From positions 1 to 37,715 of the forward strand of contig JAUWQL010000020.1 in assembly GCA_030611105.1 (NCBI GenBank): a DNA stretch of 37,715 nucleotides, written 5' to 3'. Within the stretch, counting starts at the first letter, position 1. Each line of letters starts with the position of its first letter. Made by a program: the position numbers and the translations under genes. Origin of the DNA: Bacteroidales bacterium. GTDB lineage: Bacteria; Bacteroidota; Bacteroidia; Bacteroidales; UBA12077. The notes below the pieces were generated by a model that was not told the DNA's origin, did no database searches, and saw nothing but the letters and a program-made list of their open reading frames with translations. Positions 6,748 to 15,037 of the stretch are shown here, piece by piece.

Positions 6748-8256
6748 TTATTGAGGAGAAAGTTCTGTATTGATAAATAAAATAAATTCCGATCCTTTGT
6801 TAACTTGTGAATTAACAATTATTTTACCCTTATGTCTGTTGATAATTCCATAACTCAATGATAAACCCAGACCGATTCCTTCCCCGACTTCTTTTGTTGA
6901 AAAGAAAGGTAAAAAGATACTGTCCATAATTTTATCCGAGATTCCACTACCTGTATCTTTAATACTAACTTTTATATAATTACCTTCCAGCTCATATTTA
7001 TTTGCTTCGTTTTTATCAATCAATGATGTAGTAATTGTAATTTTTCCTTTGTCCTTAATGGCATAAATCGAGTTTTTTAAAATGTTCATGTAAACCTGAT
7101 TTAGTTCACTATTAAAACAATAAATCGATTTTATATTATTATCATATATTTTTTCAATCTCTATTTTATTTTTTAAGTTACTTTGCAGTAGCATTAATGT
7201 AGCATCTATTCCATCGTGTATATTCGATAAAATACATTTCCCTTTGTTAGTTTGTGTAAAACTTTTTAAGCCGTTAAACATTTCTTCAATTCGTGCTACT
7301 CCTGTTTTAATTACTTCTACTGATTGACTTAAGATTGAAACGGTGTTGTCATATTCGGATTTAACTTTTTTATCATTTATTAAATCGTTTTTGCTTAGAA
7401 GATCATGCAGTACTGCAAAGTTATAATCTATATTTTGAATACCAACTGAAATAAAATTGAGCGGATTGTTTAATTCATGAGTTATTCCTGCCATAAGAAT
7501 ACCTAATGAAGTCATTTGTTCATTCTGAATTAATTGTAATTGAGCTTTTTGTAATTTATCAACAGTTTCGGTCAATTTAATATTATTGTTATACAACGAA
7601 TCTCTAATTTTTTTCAGTTCCCTATTTTGAGATATAAACGTTTGTTCATATTTATAATTTATATTTTTCAAATAAATAATAACCAAATTAACGAACAAAA
7701 ATACCAACACGTGGGCAGCTATGTAATAAACTGTAAATTTTTTAATTAGTGTGAGTATTTTATATTGCTCTTCAGGCAGATTTAATAAAATAATATCATA
7801 GATAGAAATTATTACTATGAAATAAACTACAGAAAACCAAAAGGAGAATTTTTCTTTTTTTGCGGAAAATAATAATTGTGGTATAACCGAAATGGCAATT
7901 GCAACATAGGTCCCGTAAATAAAGTCTTCTTCCTGAACATAACCTAAAATGACAGGTACCAAAATAAACACAAAAGCGGGAACAACAGAAGTTAAAATTT
8001 TTGAAAGTTGTATGAGTTTACGCGAAGCAAGAAAAAGATTAAATAGGCAGAATATTGCAATGACTATTATTTTATAGGTGTTAAAACCAATGGGTTGATT
8101 ATTAATATTGTTTTCTATTGCGCTAATAGTAAACACAACAAGCATAATGAAAAAGATGATTACATTAATTTTATTTGATAAAATTAACCCTTTATCGTTG
8201 TTTTCAACAGATCCGGAGTCCACACCAAGATATGAAATGTATTTCCAATACGACAT
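6748..8256 (-). CDS. Membrane sensor histidine kinase
   Basis: The 502-residue sensor kinase begins with about six hydrophobic segments (residues 30-195: for example NVIIFFIMLVVF, IIVIAIFCLFNLFL, FVFILVPVIL, VVYFIVIISIYDIILL and LVFLFVNLVIIYL). It has no large periplasmic domain, suggesting sensing within or near the membrane. A coiled coil (about 205-245) leads to the phosphoacceptor box GITHELNNPLNF with His260. The HATPase domain has the N box NQVYMNILKNSIYAI, DTGSGIS, FFSTKEVGEGIGLGLSLS and a C-terminal GSEFILFI. There is no receiver domain and no adjacent response regulator, so the partner is elsewhere. The signal is unknown. The second kinase gene lies upstream on the same strand but is separated by a terminator and a gene relic, so they are probably not one operon. 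Confidence 0.93.
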   Translation of the reverse strand: MSYWKYISYLGVDSGSVENNDKGLILSNKINVIIFFIMLVVFTISAIENNINNQPIGFNTYKIIVIAIFCLFNLFLASRKLIQLSKILTSVVPAFVFILVPVILGYVQEEDFIYGTYVAIAISVIPQLLFSAKKEKFSFWFSVVYFIVIISIYDIILLNLPEEQYKILTLIKKFTVYYIAAHVLVFLFVNLVIIYLKNINYKYEQTFISQNRELKKIRDSLYNNNIKLTETVDKLQKAQLQLIQNEQMTSLGILMAGITHELNNPLNFISVGIQNIDYNFAVLHDLLSKNDLINDKKVKSEYDNTVSILSQSVEVIKTGVARIEEMFNGLKSFTQTNKGKCILSNIHDGIDATLMLLQSNLKNKIEIEKIYDNNIKSIYCFNSELNQVYMNILKNSIYAIKDKGKITITTSLIDKNEANKYELEGNYIKVSIKDTGSGISDKIMDSIFLPFFSTKEVGEGIGLGLSLSYGIINRHKGKIIVNSQVNKGSEFILFINTELSPQ

Positions 8257-8356
8257 TGCAGAAATATTAATAGCTTAGTAATTTACAATTTTTTTTTAAT
8301 TATTCTAATAAGTTTATTATTTGCTTTTGTCTGATAAAATCGACAAAATTGAAACG

Positions 8357-8428
8357 ATGACCGAGCTTTCGAGGATAGATCAATACATTAATGAAAAACA
8401 AAAAGAAGAAAAGCTGCATTTAAATTAG
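8357..8428 (+). other. Very short open frame of 23 codons, status doubtful
   Basis: ATG at 8357 opens a frame of 23 codons (MTELSRIDQYINEKQKEE...) ending in TAG inside the loop of the terminator at 8410-8440. The frame extends upstream without a start as far as about 8322 (...SDKIDKIET). It could be the tail of a decayed gene, a leader peptide in front of the hairpin, or chance. I do not recognise it. Confidence 0.2.
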
Positions 8429-8440
8429 TGCAGCTTTTTT
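8410..8440 (+). terminator. Intrinsic terminator in the gap between the two kinases
   Basis: AAAGCTGCA (8410-8418) and TGCAGCTTT (8429-8437) form a 9-bp stem with a 10-base loop, followed by T on the plus strand. No intact plus-strand gene precedes it, so it may be left over from a lost gene. On the minus strand it could also terminate the thioredoxin-family relic. Confidence 0.7.
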
Positions 8441-8444
8441 GGTT

Positions 8445-8639
8445 TTATATAAGGTCACATGTATCTGCAGGCATCCAGTGAGCATTTTTACCTTCCCATT
8501 TTACATTACAACCAATCGGATTTGTAACAGGTATTGAAATTTCTTTTCCTGATAAGTGTTTGTCCAAAATCCTTTCCAAATTGTTTGCTTCCATTTTAGA
8601 CGTATCTTTTGTAATGTAAAAAATAATTATATCTATATT
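8445..8639 (-). pseudogene. Relic of a thioredoxin-family (AhpC/TSA-like) protein, C-terminal part only
   Basis: The minus strand is open for about 60 codons ending at TAA (8445-8447). It reads IIFYITKDTSK, ANNLERILDKHLSGKEIS, then PVTNPIGCNVKWEGK and HWMPADTCDLI. From memory, the LDxxLxGKxV...PIGCNVKW block is the conserved C-terminus of thioredoxin-family peroxiredoxin-like proteins. The domain with the active-site cysteines is missing: going upstream, the frame runs at once into the terminator of the next kinase gene (8640-8671). The only internal ATG (8594) would give 49 residues. I read this as a 5'-deleted gene. A true small protein cannot be excluded. Confidence 0.6.
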
Positions 8640-8671
8640 AAAAAGCCTTCTGATTATTAAGAAGGCTTTTT
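8640..8671 (-). terminator. Strong hairpin terminator of the PAS histidine kinase gene
   Basis: AAAAAGCCTTCT (8640-8651) and AGAAGGCTTTTT (8660-8671) form a 12-bp stem with an 8-base loop. It starts immediately after the kinase stop codon and ends in a T run on the minus strand. Confidence 0.85.
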
Positions 8672-10159
8672 TTAATTACTTAATGGTAGTGTAAAAATAA
8701 ATTTCGAACCAAAGCCAACTTTACTTTCAACCCAAATTTTTCCACCGTGTTTTTCGACAAATTCTTTGCATAAAATAAGCCCCAGGCCTGTTCCCATTTC
8801 ATCTTCTGTACCTTCAGTTGTGAAGCTTTCGTCTAGTTTAAAGAGCTTTTTTATATCTTTCGGATCGATTCCGATTCCCGTATCCCGAATAGAAATTTCT
8901 TTCAATCCTTCTTCATCGTTTTCGGATATTTCTATAGCTCCTCCACGATCAGTAAATTTTAAGGCATTTGAAACCAGATTTCTGAAAATGGTTTTAAGCA
9001 TATTTTGATCTACGAAAGCCTTAGAATTTTCATTAATATTGTTCGTAAGAGTTATTTCTTTTTGTACTGCTTTTGAATTGTATAACGAAAACGTTTCTTC
9101 TGTAATAGCATATAGATTTTGTACTTTGGGATTAAATTGTATATTTCCCATTTGCGACCGCGACCATTCTAAAAGATTAATTAACAGTTCGTATCCATTT
9201 TTGGAAATTTGGTATAGGTTATTGTGAAAATATTTAACTTTTTCAGGACTCATACGGTCAAAACCGCGAACTAAGAGTTGTGATAAACCGATTAATGTAT
9301 TAAATGGATTTTTTAGATCGTGGGCAATAATGGAAAAGAACTTATCTTTTGTAACCAATAGTTTTTGTAATTCATCTTCAACTTCTTTAAGTTTTGTTAC
9401 ATCGGAGTCAATAGCAATTAATCTTATAACTTCATTCTCATTATTTAGAATAGGGGTTAGTGTGGTATGAATTCTATATTTTTTACCATCTTTTGAAACA
9501 GTATCAGCTTCATAAATTTGAGAATTCTTTTCAGTCAGGACTTTATTAAATATTTCTTCAATTCCCGGTTTTGAGCTGGACTCAATATATGTTTTCCCTT
9601 TTTCAATTAAGAGTTCTTCAAAGGTATACCCGTAAAACCTGGTATAACCATCATTAATCCATTCTATTTTTCCACTTGTGTTCGCTATAATAATAGCATT
9701 ATCAGTTTGGCTGGTTGCTATAGATAGTTTTTCAAGCTCCTTATTGATTTTAGTTAAGTTCTCGGTTTTTTGCTTTATCTCCAGGTTTTTATTTCTTATT
9801 TGTTCGTTTTGTTCTTGTAAAATTTTATTGGCTTTTATTTTATTTCTATAGTTTAAAATGTATAGAATTAAGAGGATTAAAATTAATATTGATCCCGCAA
9901 TTAAAATATTTCTAAAAGCTTTTTGTTTTTTACTACTTTTTTTTGTTAAAATGTATGCTTCTCTGGCGTATTCAATTGATTTTTGAGGTGAGATTTGTAT
10001 ATATGATTCTGATAAGTCCATTAAAACATCAATACGCTTAATTCCTGAAGTTTTTGCTAATGCATTTTCTAAGCTGTCGATTTTAGTTTGTGCAAATGAA
10101 TAATAGGAAGTTAGAAACAGCAGAAGAATAATAATATGTTTCAAATTGCTAATTTTCAT
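8672..10159 (-). CDS. PAS-domain sensor histidine kinase with a reduced TPR-like sensor
   Basis: The 495-residue kinase starts at ATG 10159, which opens a clean signal peptide (MKISNLKHIIILLLFLTSYYSFAQ); the ATG 27 bases upstream only adds MLRFLYIYI. The short exported part (residues 25-80) has one TPR-like helix pair around IDVLMDLSESY and SIEYAREAYILTKK. A transmembrane helix (84-103) and a coiled coil (106-146) follow. A PAS domain (about 147-258) has NDGYTRFYGYT and a C-terminal IAIDSDVTKLKEVE. Then come HisKA with IIAHDLKNPF (His280) and HATPase with FRNLVSNALKFT, DTGIGI and GTGLGL. Relatives in this phylum usually carry many TPRs before the membrane helix, so this sensor looks shortened. 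There is no receiver domain and no neighbouring response regulator. Confidence 0.92.
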   Translation of the reverse strand: MKISNLKHIIILLLFLTSYYSFAQTKIDSLENALAKTSGIKRIDVLMDLSESYIQISPQKSIEYAREAYILTKKSSKKQKAFRNILIAGSILILILLILYILNYRNKIKANKILQEQNEQIRNKNLEIKQKTENLTKINKELEKLSIATSQTDNAIIIANTSGKIEWINDGYTRFYGYTFEELLIEKGKTYIESSSKPGIEEIFNKVLTEKNSQIYEADTVSKDGKKYRIHTTLTPILNNENEVIRLIAIDSDVTKLKEVEDELQKLLVTKDKFFSIIAHDLKNPFNTLIGLSQLLVRGFDRMSPEKVKYFHNNLYQISKNGYELLINLLEWSRSQMGNIQFNPKVQNLYAITEETFSLYNSKAVQKEITLTNNINENSKAFVDQNMLKTIFRNLVSNALKFTDRGGAIEISENDEEGLKEISIRDTGIGIDPKDIKKLFKLDESFTTEGTEDEMGTGLGLILCKEFVEKHGGKIWVESKVGFGSKFIFTLPLSN

Positions 10160-10211
10160 TATATAAATATATAAAAATCTGAGCACTCTAATTGTAAGTA
10201 TATACGAAAAG

Positions 10212-10242
10212 AATAGGTCAAAAGTAAATAACCTGACCTATT
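10212..10242 (-). terminator. Hairpin terminator downstream of the M14 peptidase gene
   Basis: AATAGGTCA (10212-10220) and TGACCTATT (10234-10242) form a 9-bp stem. On the minus strand it ends in TTCTTTTC. It lies 22 bp past the M14 peptidase stop. Confidence 0.6.
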
Positions 10243-10263
10243 TTTTACCAAATAATCTGTAAA

Positions 10264-12891
10264 TTATAATAAGATAGAATTAAAAAGCAGTTTATACGTA
10301 GCAGGAGTTGATGCTCTGAATTGAGGATTAAAACTAAATAAAACCACTTGTCCTTTCCCCTTTTTTAACCAGACAATTGATGTCATATTTCCAATTTTTT
10401 CTTCGTTCTCCGCATACCCGCTAATCAATATGTCTCTTTCAGGAAATGTTCCAATAACTCTTCTGTCAACATCAAAATAAGGCTGCCAGGTTCTGAAAAT
10501 AGGACCGCTTCTGTGAAATACTCCAATTTCAGAAGGCATTCCATAAGTTATAGGATGATCTTTTTTAAGATTAATTTTTAATAAAGATCCCGGACATGAA
10601 AATCCATCTTTAACAATCTGAGCTGATATATCCTTTACCGGAAATTCAAATTCGTCAGTATTTTTTTCGTCAATTGTGATTTTTTGTATTCCTGTAAATA
10701 ATTCAGATGCACTTCTCCAGGCAATAGCTATTCCACCCTGATTAATGAATTTTAATATTTTTTCGTGACCTTTTTTCCCCATTCCTTTCATGTATTCCGG
10801 TGGATATTTCATAAAATAATGTTCATTTTGTTGCTGGTATTTACCATCAACTAATACAGATTTTGATTCGTCGGGGATAATCAGAACATCATAGTTTTTA
10901 TTAAAATCAATTTTTTCGACATCTTCAGGATGAATTGTTTTATATGGAATTTGATACGAATCCAGAACATATCTGGTCCATCCTGCATCCATCGGATGAA
11001 AGTAACTTTTAAGTAATAAAACCCTTGGAAGTTTCAGGGTTTTCGAAGCGATATTTAATTCATCTGTTAAAAATTCAGGTTTAAAAGTTAAATCATTCAC
11101 AATTTGGTCAAAGTTTTTACCATTATTTATGATGAAACTCCCTTTAGGATAAGTTTTGTTGTTAATAGTATATTCTTCTGTAATTTGTTTTACCACCAGA
11201 CCGCTTTTTAGAGCGCTAAAAACTGCCTTATAACTATTGTTAGTATTAGCCGAAACCAAAACTGAACTATAATCGGCATTAACAGCTTCAAATAAACTAA
11301 ACGGAATTTCGATCAAAGAATAGGCTCCTTCAAAAGCATTTTTATTTTCATTTATTTCAAAAACGTTTACTCCTTTATGCAGAGGTAACGACCAGGAAGT
11401 TATATCATAAGGTCTTATCATTTTTCCTCCAGGAGTATAGTGCCTTGCCGGGAAAACCTGCGACTCAAGCATTTCTTTAATAAAGGCCCTGAATGGTTGA
11501 GCCAGAGGAACTATGATATCATCGGCATGAAAGTTTGTATTATTAATTTGAATATCCTTATCCAACTTATAAACCGAAACGCCATGATTATTAAGTAAAT
11601 TAACCAGGTTTACAAGTTCGCTTTGATCATGCTGGTTTTTTGGAAAAACATAGTAATAAGGAGGCTTATTAATACCTTTTTCAACCTCTTTTTTACACAT
11701 ATCATTTCTGAATTTTAAAATTTCTTCTTTATATAAAGCTGCTGTTTCCAGGTATGCTTTTGTTGATTCAATTTCGTATTGAATCAAATCGCTCAGTCGC
11801 CACCAGCCACCTTCCCAGGGCTCAGGCATATTTATACTTTTTTTGTATTCGCCCATTCCTTTTCCCCCGGTACTTAATTCATTTGGCTCAATATAAATCG
11901 GAGTTGCGTATTTAACACTAGCACCTTCGGTTAACATTCCAATAGTATTTTTCCAGATACACGTTTCTGTAGCACCTGGCCAATAATTGTCAAATAAATA
12001 ATTTTGTGATATCCCTTTTAAACCAGCTTCTGTCATTTTTGTTATTGTTCTTGAACCAAATATTTTTATCCAGTTCCAAATTCCGGCATCTATATTTTCT
12101 GCAATTGGGTCGTGAGGCGGAGAAATAAAATAACGAGGACCTCTTGATCCCATTTGATGTTTTTCAACCATGATTTGAGGAAACCACTCTTTGCTAAATA
12201 AATCCGAAATAGCTCTGGTATCACTTTGTGTTAATGCCACAAAATCCCGATTATTATCATGTCCAACATATTTGTGGTATAATCCGGGCATTGAAGAACC
12301 CTCATATTTAGTGCCTTTATATTTTTTATAATGTTCAACAACCATGTCCATTCCATCGGGATTGTGATTTGGCACAACCATATAAACAACATCATCTAAC
12401 CATGAAATTATTTTCTCATCTTTTGTGGTTAATAATTCATATGCAATTAATGGTAAAGCTTGCGAAGGTCCAACTTCATTTGAATGCATTGATAAGGTAA
12501 ATAAAAAAAATGCTTTTCCATCTTTTATATAATTGCTTCGCTGCTCGTCTGATAATTGATAATTTAATGTTAGTTCCTTATTTATTTCTTTTAACTTATT
12601 CAGGTTACTTATATTTTCTTCTGATGAAATAAATGCGGCATACATCGGTTTTCCCATTGGAGATACTCCAATTTCTTCCATTTTCATCATAGGAGAAACC
12701 TGGTCAAGTTTTTCTAAATAAGAAATAAGATCTTCGTAATTAAATAACATTCGGTCTGTTCCGGGAATAAAACCAAAATGACTTTCAGGAGTTGGAATTA
12801 TTGTTTGAGAATAAGAGTTAGAAGTAATCAGAAGGTTGAAAATTAAAATAACTGCGATAAAAATCTTGAAATTAAAATTATTATTTTTCAT
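10264..12891 (-). CDS. Secreted M14-family zinc carboxypeptidase
   Basis: The 875-residue exported peptidase has a signal peptide (residues 1-29, ending NSYSQ). The M14 domain (about 45-400) has zinc ligands HSNE (His136, Glu139) and EKHQ (His245), the substrate-binding NNRD (Arg215), NHNPDG, and a probable catalytic glutamate in LTEGAS (Glu322). After about residue 420 comes a long region with VLLLKSYFHPMDAGWTRYVLD, LIIPDESKS and INQGGIAIAWRSASELF. It resembles the class I glutamine-amidotransferase-like domain often fused to these peptidases in Bacteroidota. No T9SS sorting domain is visible, so it is probably periplasmic. It may trim peptides for uptake; the substrate is unknown. The gene is transcribed alone, divergent from the symporter gene. 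Confidence 0.9.
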   Translation of the reverse strand: MKNNNFNFKIFIAVILIFNLLITSNSYSQTIIPTPESHFGFIPGTDRMLFNYEDLISYLEKLDQVSPMMKMEEIGVSPMGKPMYAAFISSEENISNLNKLKEINKELTLNYQLSDEQRSNYIKDGKAFFLFTLSMHSNEVGPSQALPLIAYELLTTKDEKIISWLDDVVYMVVPNHNPDGMDMVVEHYKKYKGTKYEGSSMPGLYHKYVGHDNNRDFVALTQSDTRAISDLFSKEWFPQIMVEKHQMGSRGPRYFISPPHDPIAENIDAGIWNWIKIFGSRTITKMTEAGLKGISQNYLFDNYWPGATETCIWKNTIGMLTEGASVKYATPIYIEPNELSTGGKGMGEYKKSINMPEPWEGGWWRLSDLIQYEIESTKAYLETAALYKEEILKFRNDMCKKEVEKGINKPPYYYVFPKNQHDQSELVNLVNLLNNHGVSVYKLDKDIQINNTNFHADDIIVPLAQPFRAFIKEMLESQVFPARHYTPGGKMIRPYDITSWSLPLHKGVNVFEINENKNAFEGAYSLIEIPFSLFEAVNADYSSVLVSANTNNSYKAVFSALKSGLVVKQITEEYTINNKTYPKGSFIINNGKNFDQIVNDLTFKPEFLTDELNIASKTLKLPRVLLLKSYFHPMDAGWTRYVLDSYQIPYKTIHPEDVEKIDFNKNYDVLIIPDESKSVLVDGKYQQQNEHYFMKYPPEYMKGMGKKGHEKILKFINQGGIAIAWRSASELFTGIQKITIDEKNTDEFEFPVKDISAQIVKDGFSCPGSLLKINLKKDHPITYGMPSEIGVFHRSGPIFRTWQPYFDVDRRVIGTFPERDILISGYAENEEKIGNMTSIVWLKKGKGQVVLFSFNPQFRASTPATYKLLFNSILL

Positions 12892-13093
12892 GATTATAAG
12901 AATTAAGTATAAAATAATATCCGAATTTTTATGTTAGACTAAGTAATTAATTGAAAAGTTTAATTTATGTATAAGCTGGCAATAACAATTTCATTTTAAA
13001 ACTGTTTTAAAATTATAAAAATTAAATTACTTTTTTTTTGAATTTGGGATACAAGAATTTTATAATTCTGTGTTTCTTGTCTAACTTCGCAAA

Positions 13094-13987
13094 ATGCAAT
13101 CTTTTTTTTCAACATACCTTTTACCGTTATCCTTGTCCATTATTATGATGGGAATGGGATTATCTCTCGATAAAAGAGATTTTAGTAATGTAATTCGTTA
13201 CCCAAAACCTGTATTAACAGGTATAATAAGCCAGGTTTTTATATTACCGGTAGTTGCAATTTTACTGTTTGGATTTACTAATTTAAGCCCGGTTATTAAA
13301 GTTGGATTTATATTAATAACTGCTTGTGCTGGTGGTTCAGCAACAAATGTAATTACACTTATGTTAAGGGGGAATTTAGCTCTTTCAATTTCTTTAACAG
13401 CAATTAATAGCTTAATTATTTTGGTAACATTACCACTAATGGTAAAACTAGGGATGATATTGTTTCTTGGAGTTGAAAGAAGTATTCATTTAAACGTATA
13501 CAATACTGTTTTAAATATATTATTAACTATAATTATTCCTATATTAATTGGAATGTCAATTAGGTATTACTTTTTTCAGTTTGCTCTAAAAGCACAGATA
13601 CCGTTAAAGTTTATTCTACCATCAATATTATTTTCAGTTTTTATTATAATGATTTTTTTTAATGATAATGGTTCTCAGAATCAGATTGCAGGTTATTTAT
13701 ACTTAGTTCCATGGGCTCTATTATTGAACTTTATATCAATGCTTGTTGTTTACTTAATCTCAAAATATTTAAGATTAGGAGGGAAAAACAATTTTACAAT
13801 AAGTATTGAAGTTGGATTAAAAAATAGCATAGTAGGAATATATGTTGCAGAAAGCCTGCTTAATAATTATGATATGGCTATGGTATCAGTGGTATATGGT
13901 TCTGTTACTTTCTTTTCGACCTTATTATTTGGGTATTTGGCAAAAAGAATAGAGCTTTGGGGATTTGGATATAGAAAATTATTCTAA
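13094..13987 (+). CDS. Bile acid:sodium symporter (BASS) family transporter
   Basis: The 297-residue integral membrane protein has about nine hydrophobic segments. Family features are the N-terminal MMGMGLSLDKRDF, a first repeat with GIISQVFILPVVAILLFG, and the crossover-like ACAGGSATNVITLMLRGN, which resembles the sodium-site region of BASS proteins. A second such region follows at EVGLKNSIVGIYVAES. Homologues take up bile acids, pyruvate or other organic anions with sodium; the substrate cannot be read here. The charge distribution and length are normal. The start is the only sensible ATG and is followed directly by the first membrane segment. A degenerate -7 box (TAATTCTG, 13063-13070) lies upstream. 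Confidence 0.88.
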   Translation: MQSFFSTYLLPLSLSIIMMGMGLSLDKRDFSNVIRYPKPVLTGIISQVFILPVVAILLFGFTNLSPVIKVGFILITACAGGSATNVITLMLRGNLALSISLTAINSLIILVTLPLMVKLGMILFLGVERSIHLNVYNTVLNILLTIIIPILIGMSIRYYFFQFALKAQIPLKFILPSILFSVFIIMIFFNDNGSQNQIAGYLYLVPWALLLNFISMLVVYLISKYLRLGGKNNFTISIEVGLKNSIVGIYVAESLLNNYDMAMVSVVYGSVTFFSTLLFGYLAKRIELWGFGYRKLF

Positions 13988-14022
13988 TTTTGAAATTGAA
14001 AATATATAAAAAAAACCGTAAA

Positions 14023-14034
14023 TTACAGCTGTAA
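14023..14034. promoter_or_regulatory. 12-bp perfect palindrome upstream of the lipoprotein gene
   Basis: TTACAGCTGTAA is a perfect 12-bp palindrome about 60 bp before the lipoprotein ATG and 36 bp after the transporter stop. It could be a binding site for a dimeric regulator, but a 12-bp palindrome may also occur by chance. Confidence 0.25.
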
Positions 14035-14093
14035 GTTAAAATCACTCTAATTAGATAAGTAATTAAAAATCAAAGAATTAAAAATAATTATCA

Positions 14094-14939
14094 ATGAAAA
14101 CATTAAAATTTTTTATTAGAAAAACAGCAATTGTTTTATTATCAGGTATACTAATTGTTTCACTTGTGAATTGCTCAGGTGGTAAAAAAGGAGAGCCTGC
14201 TGACGAAACAACATCTGAAGCTAAGCTTGATAAGGAAGAAATAGAACAAAAAGTGAGAGAAATTGTTTATCCGCTTCCAACAGCCTTTGAGGTTACCGAA
14301 ATGATTAATAAAATAGAGGCAAGCTATATTGTTGGTTTAGCAAATGAAACAAGTAATGTAGATAAATACTTTACCGATAAAGATCAGGCAATTAACCTTG
14401 GGGTGTATAGTGCAGATTTAAGTTATGCAAGTACATATAATATGAAACAAGATGTAATGAATTATATGGAAGCGTCTGAGAATTTAGTCGTGGAACTTGG
14501 TATTACAGGTGCTTTTTCAGTAAGATTTATTGATGAAGTAGAAGCTAATATTGATAATAAGGATGTGCTGATTGATTTAATTACAGGATCTTTTTATGAT
14601 ACGTACGAATATCTTGTTAAAAATAATAAAGAAGATTTGTCTTTATTAGTATTGGCTGGAACATGGATTGAAGCAATGTATATTTCTTGTAATATTTCTG
14701 AAATAGTATACAACAACCCTGACTTAGTAAAAGTAATATTGCATCAGAAATCTTCGTTAGATAAATTAATTGAATTATTAGTTTCGCACAGCGAGCACGA
14801 AACAATTCAATCTGTTTTAACGGATTTAAAACCAATAAAAGAAATTTATGATAGTGTTGACGAAACGGGTATTACAGAAAGTCAATTAAATAAGATAATT
14901 GAGCAATCATTTAGTTTAAGAAATAAGATTATATTATAG
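14094..14939 (+). CDS. Predicted lipoprotein of unknown function
   Basis: I do not recognise a characterised family. The 281-residue protein starts with a lipoprotein signal: positive MKTLKFFIRKT, a hydrophobic core, and the lipobox LVNC with Cys27. An acidic, flexible linker follows (GKKGEPADETTSEAKLDKEE). The rest is predicted to be almost all helical, with LGVYSADLSYASTYNMKQDVMNYM, a region of helical pairs, and a final helix SLRNKIIL. It lacks aromatic-rich or SusD-like features, so a small helical periplasmic protein anchored to a membrane is the best description. Its own terminator follows at once, so it is not co-transcribed with the downstream ABC transporter. Confidence 0.85.
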   Translation: MKTLKFFIRKTAIVLLSGILIVSLVNCSGGKKGEPADETTSEAKLDKEEIEQKVREIVYPLPTAFEVTEMINKIEASYIVGLANETSNVDKYFTDKDQAINLGVYSADLSYASTYNMKQDVMNYMEASENLVVELGITGAFSVRFIDEVEANIDNKDVLIDLITGSFYDTYEYLVKNNKEDLSLLVLAGTWIEAMYISCNISEIVYNNPDLVKVILHQKSSLDKLIELLVSHSEHETIQSVLTDLKPIKEIYDSVDETGITESQLNKIIEQSFSLRNKIIL

Positions 14940-14962
14940 TTTTATTATAATAAATATTTCAG

Positions 14963-14994
14963 GCTCATGTGTAATTAACACATGAGCTTTTTTT
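14963..14994 (+). terminator. Intrinsic terminator after the lipoprotein gene
   Basis: GCTCATGTGT (14963-14972) and ACACATGAGC (14978-14987) form a perfect 10-bp stem with loop AATTA, followed by seven T. Confidence 0.92.
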
Positions 14995-15037
14995 ATTCTT
15001 CAAATTATTTCTTAAATTTTGTCCAAAATACAAATTA

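Noticed and set aside
13043-13070. Promoter for the BASS transporter (TTTG ... TAATTCTG)
   Set aside because: The -7 box has a mismatch and the spacing is 16 or 22 bp instead of 19-20, so I did not list it as a site.
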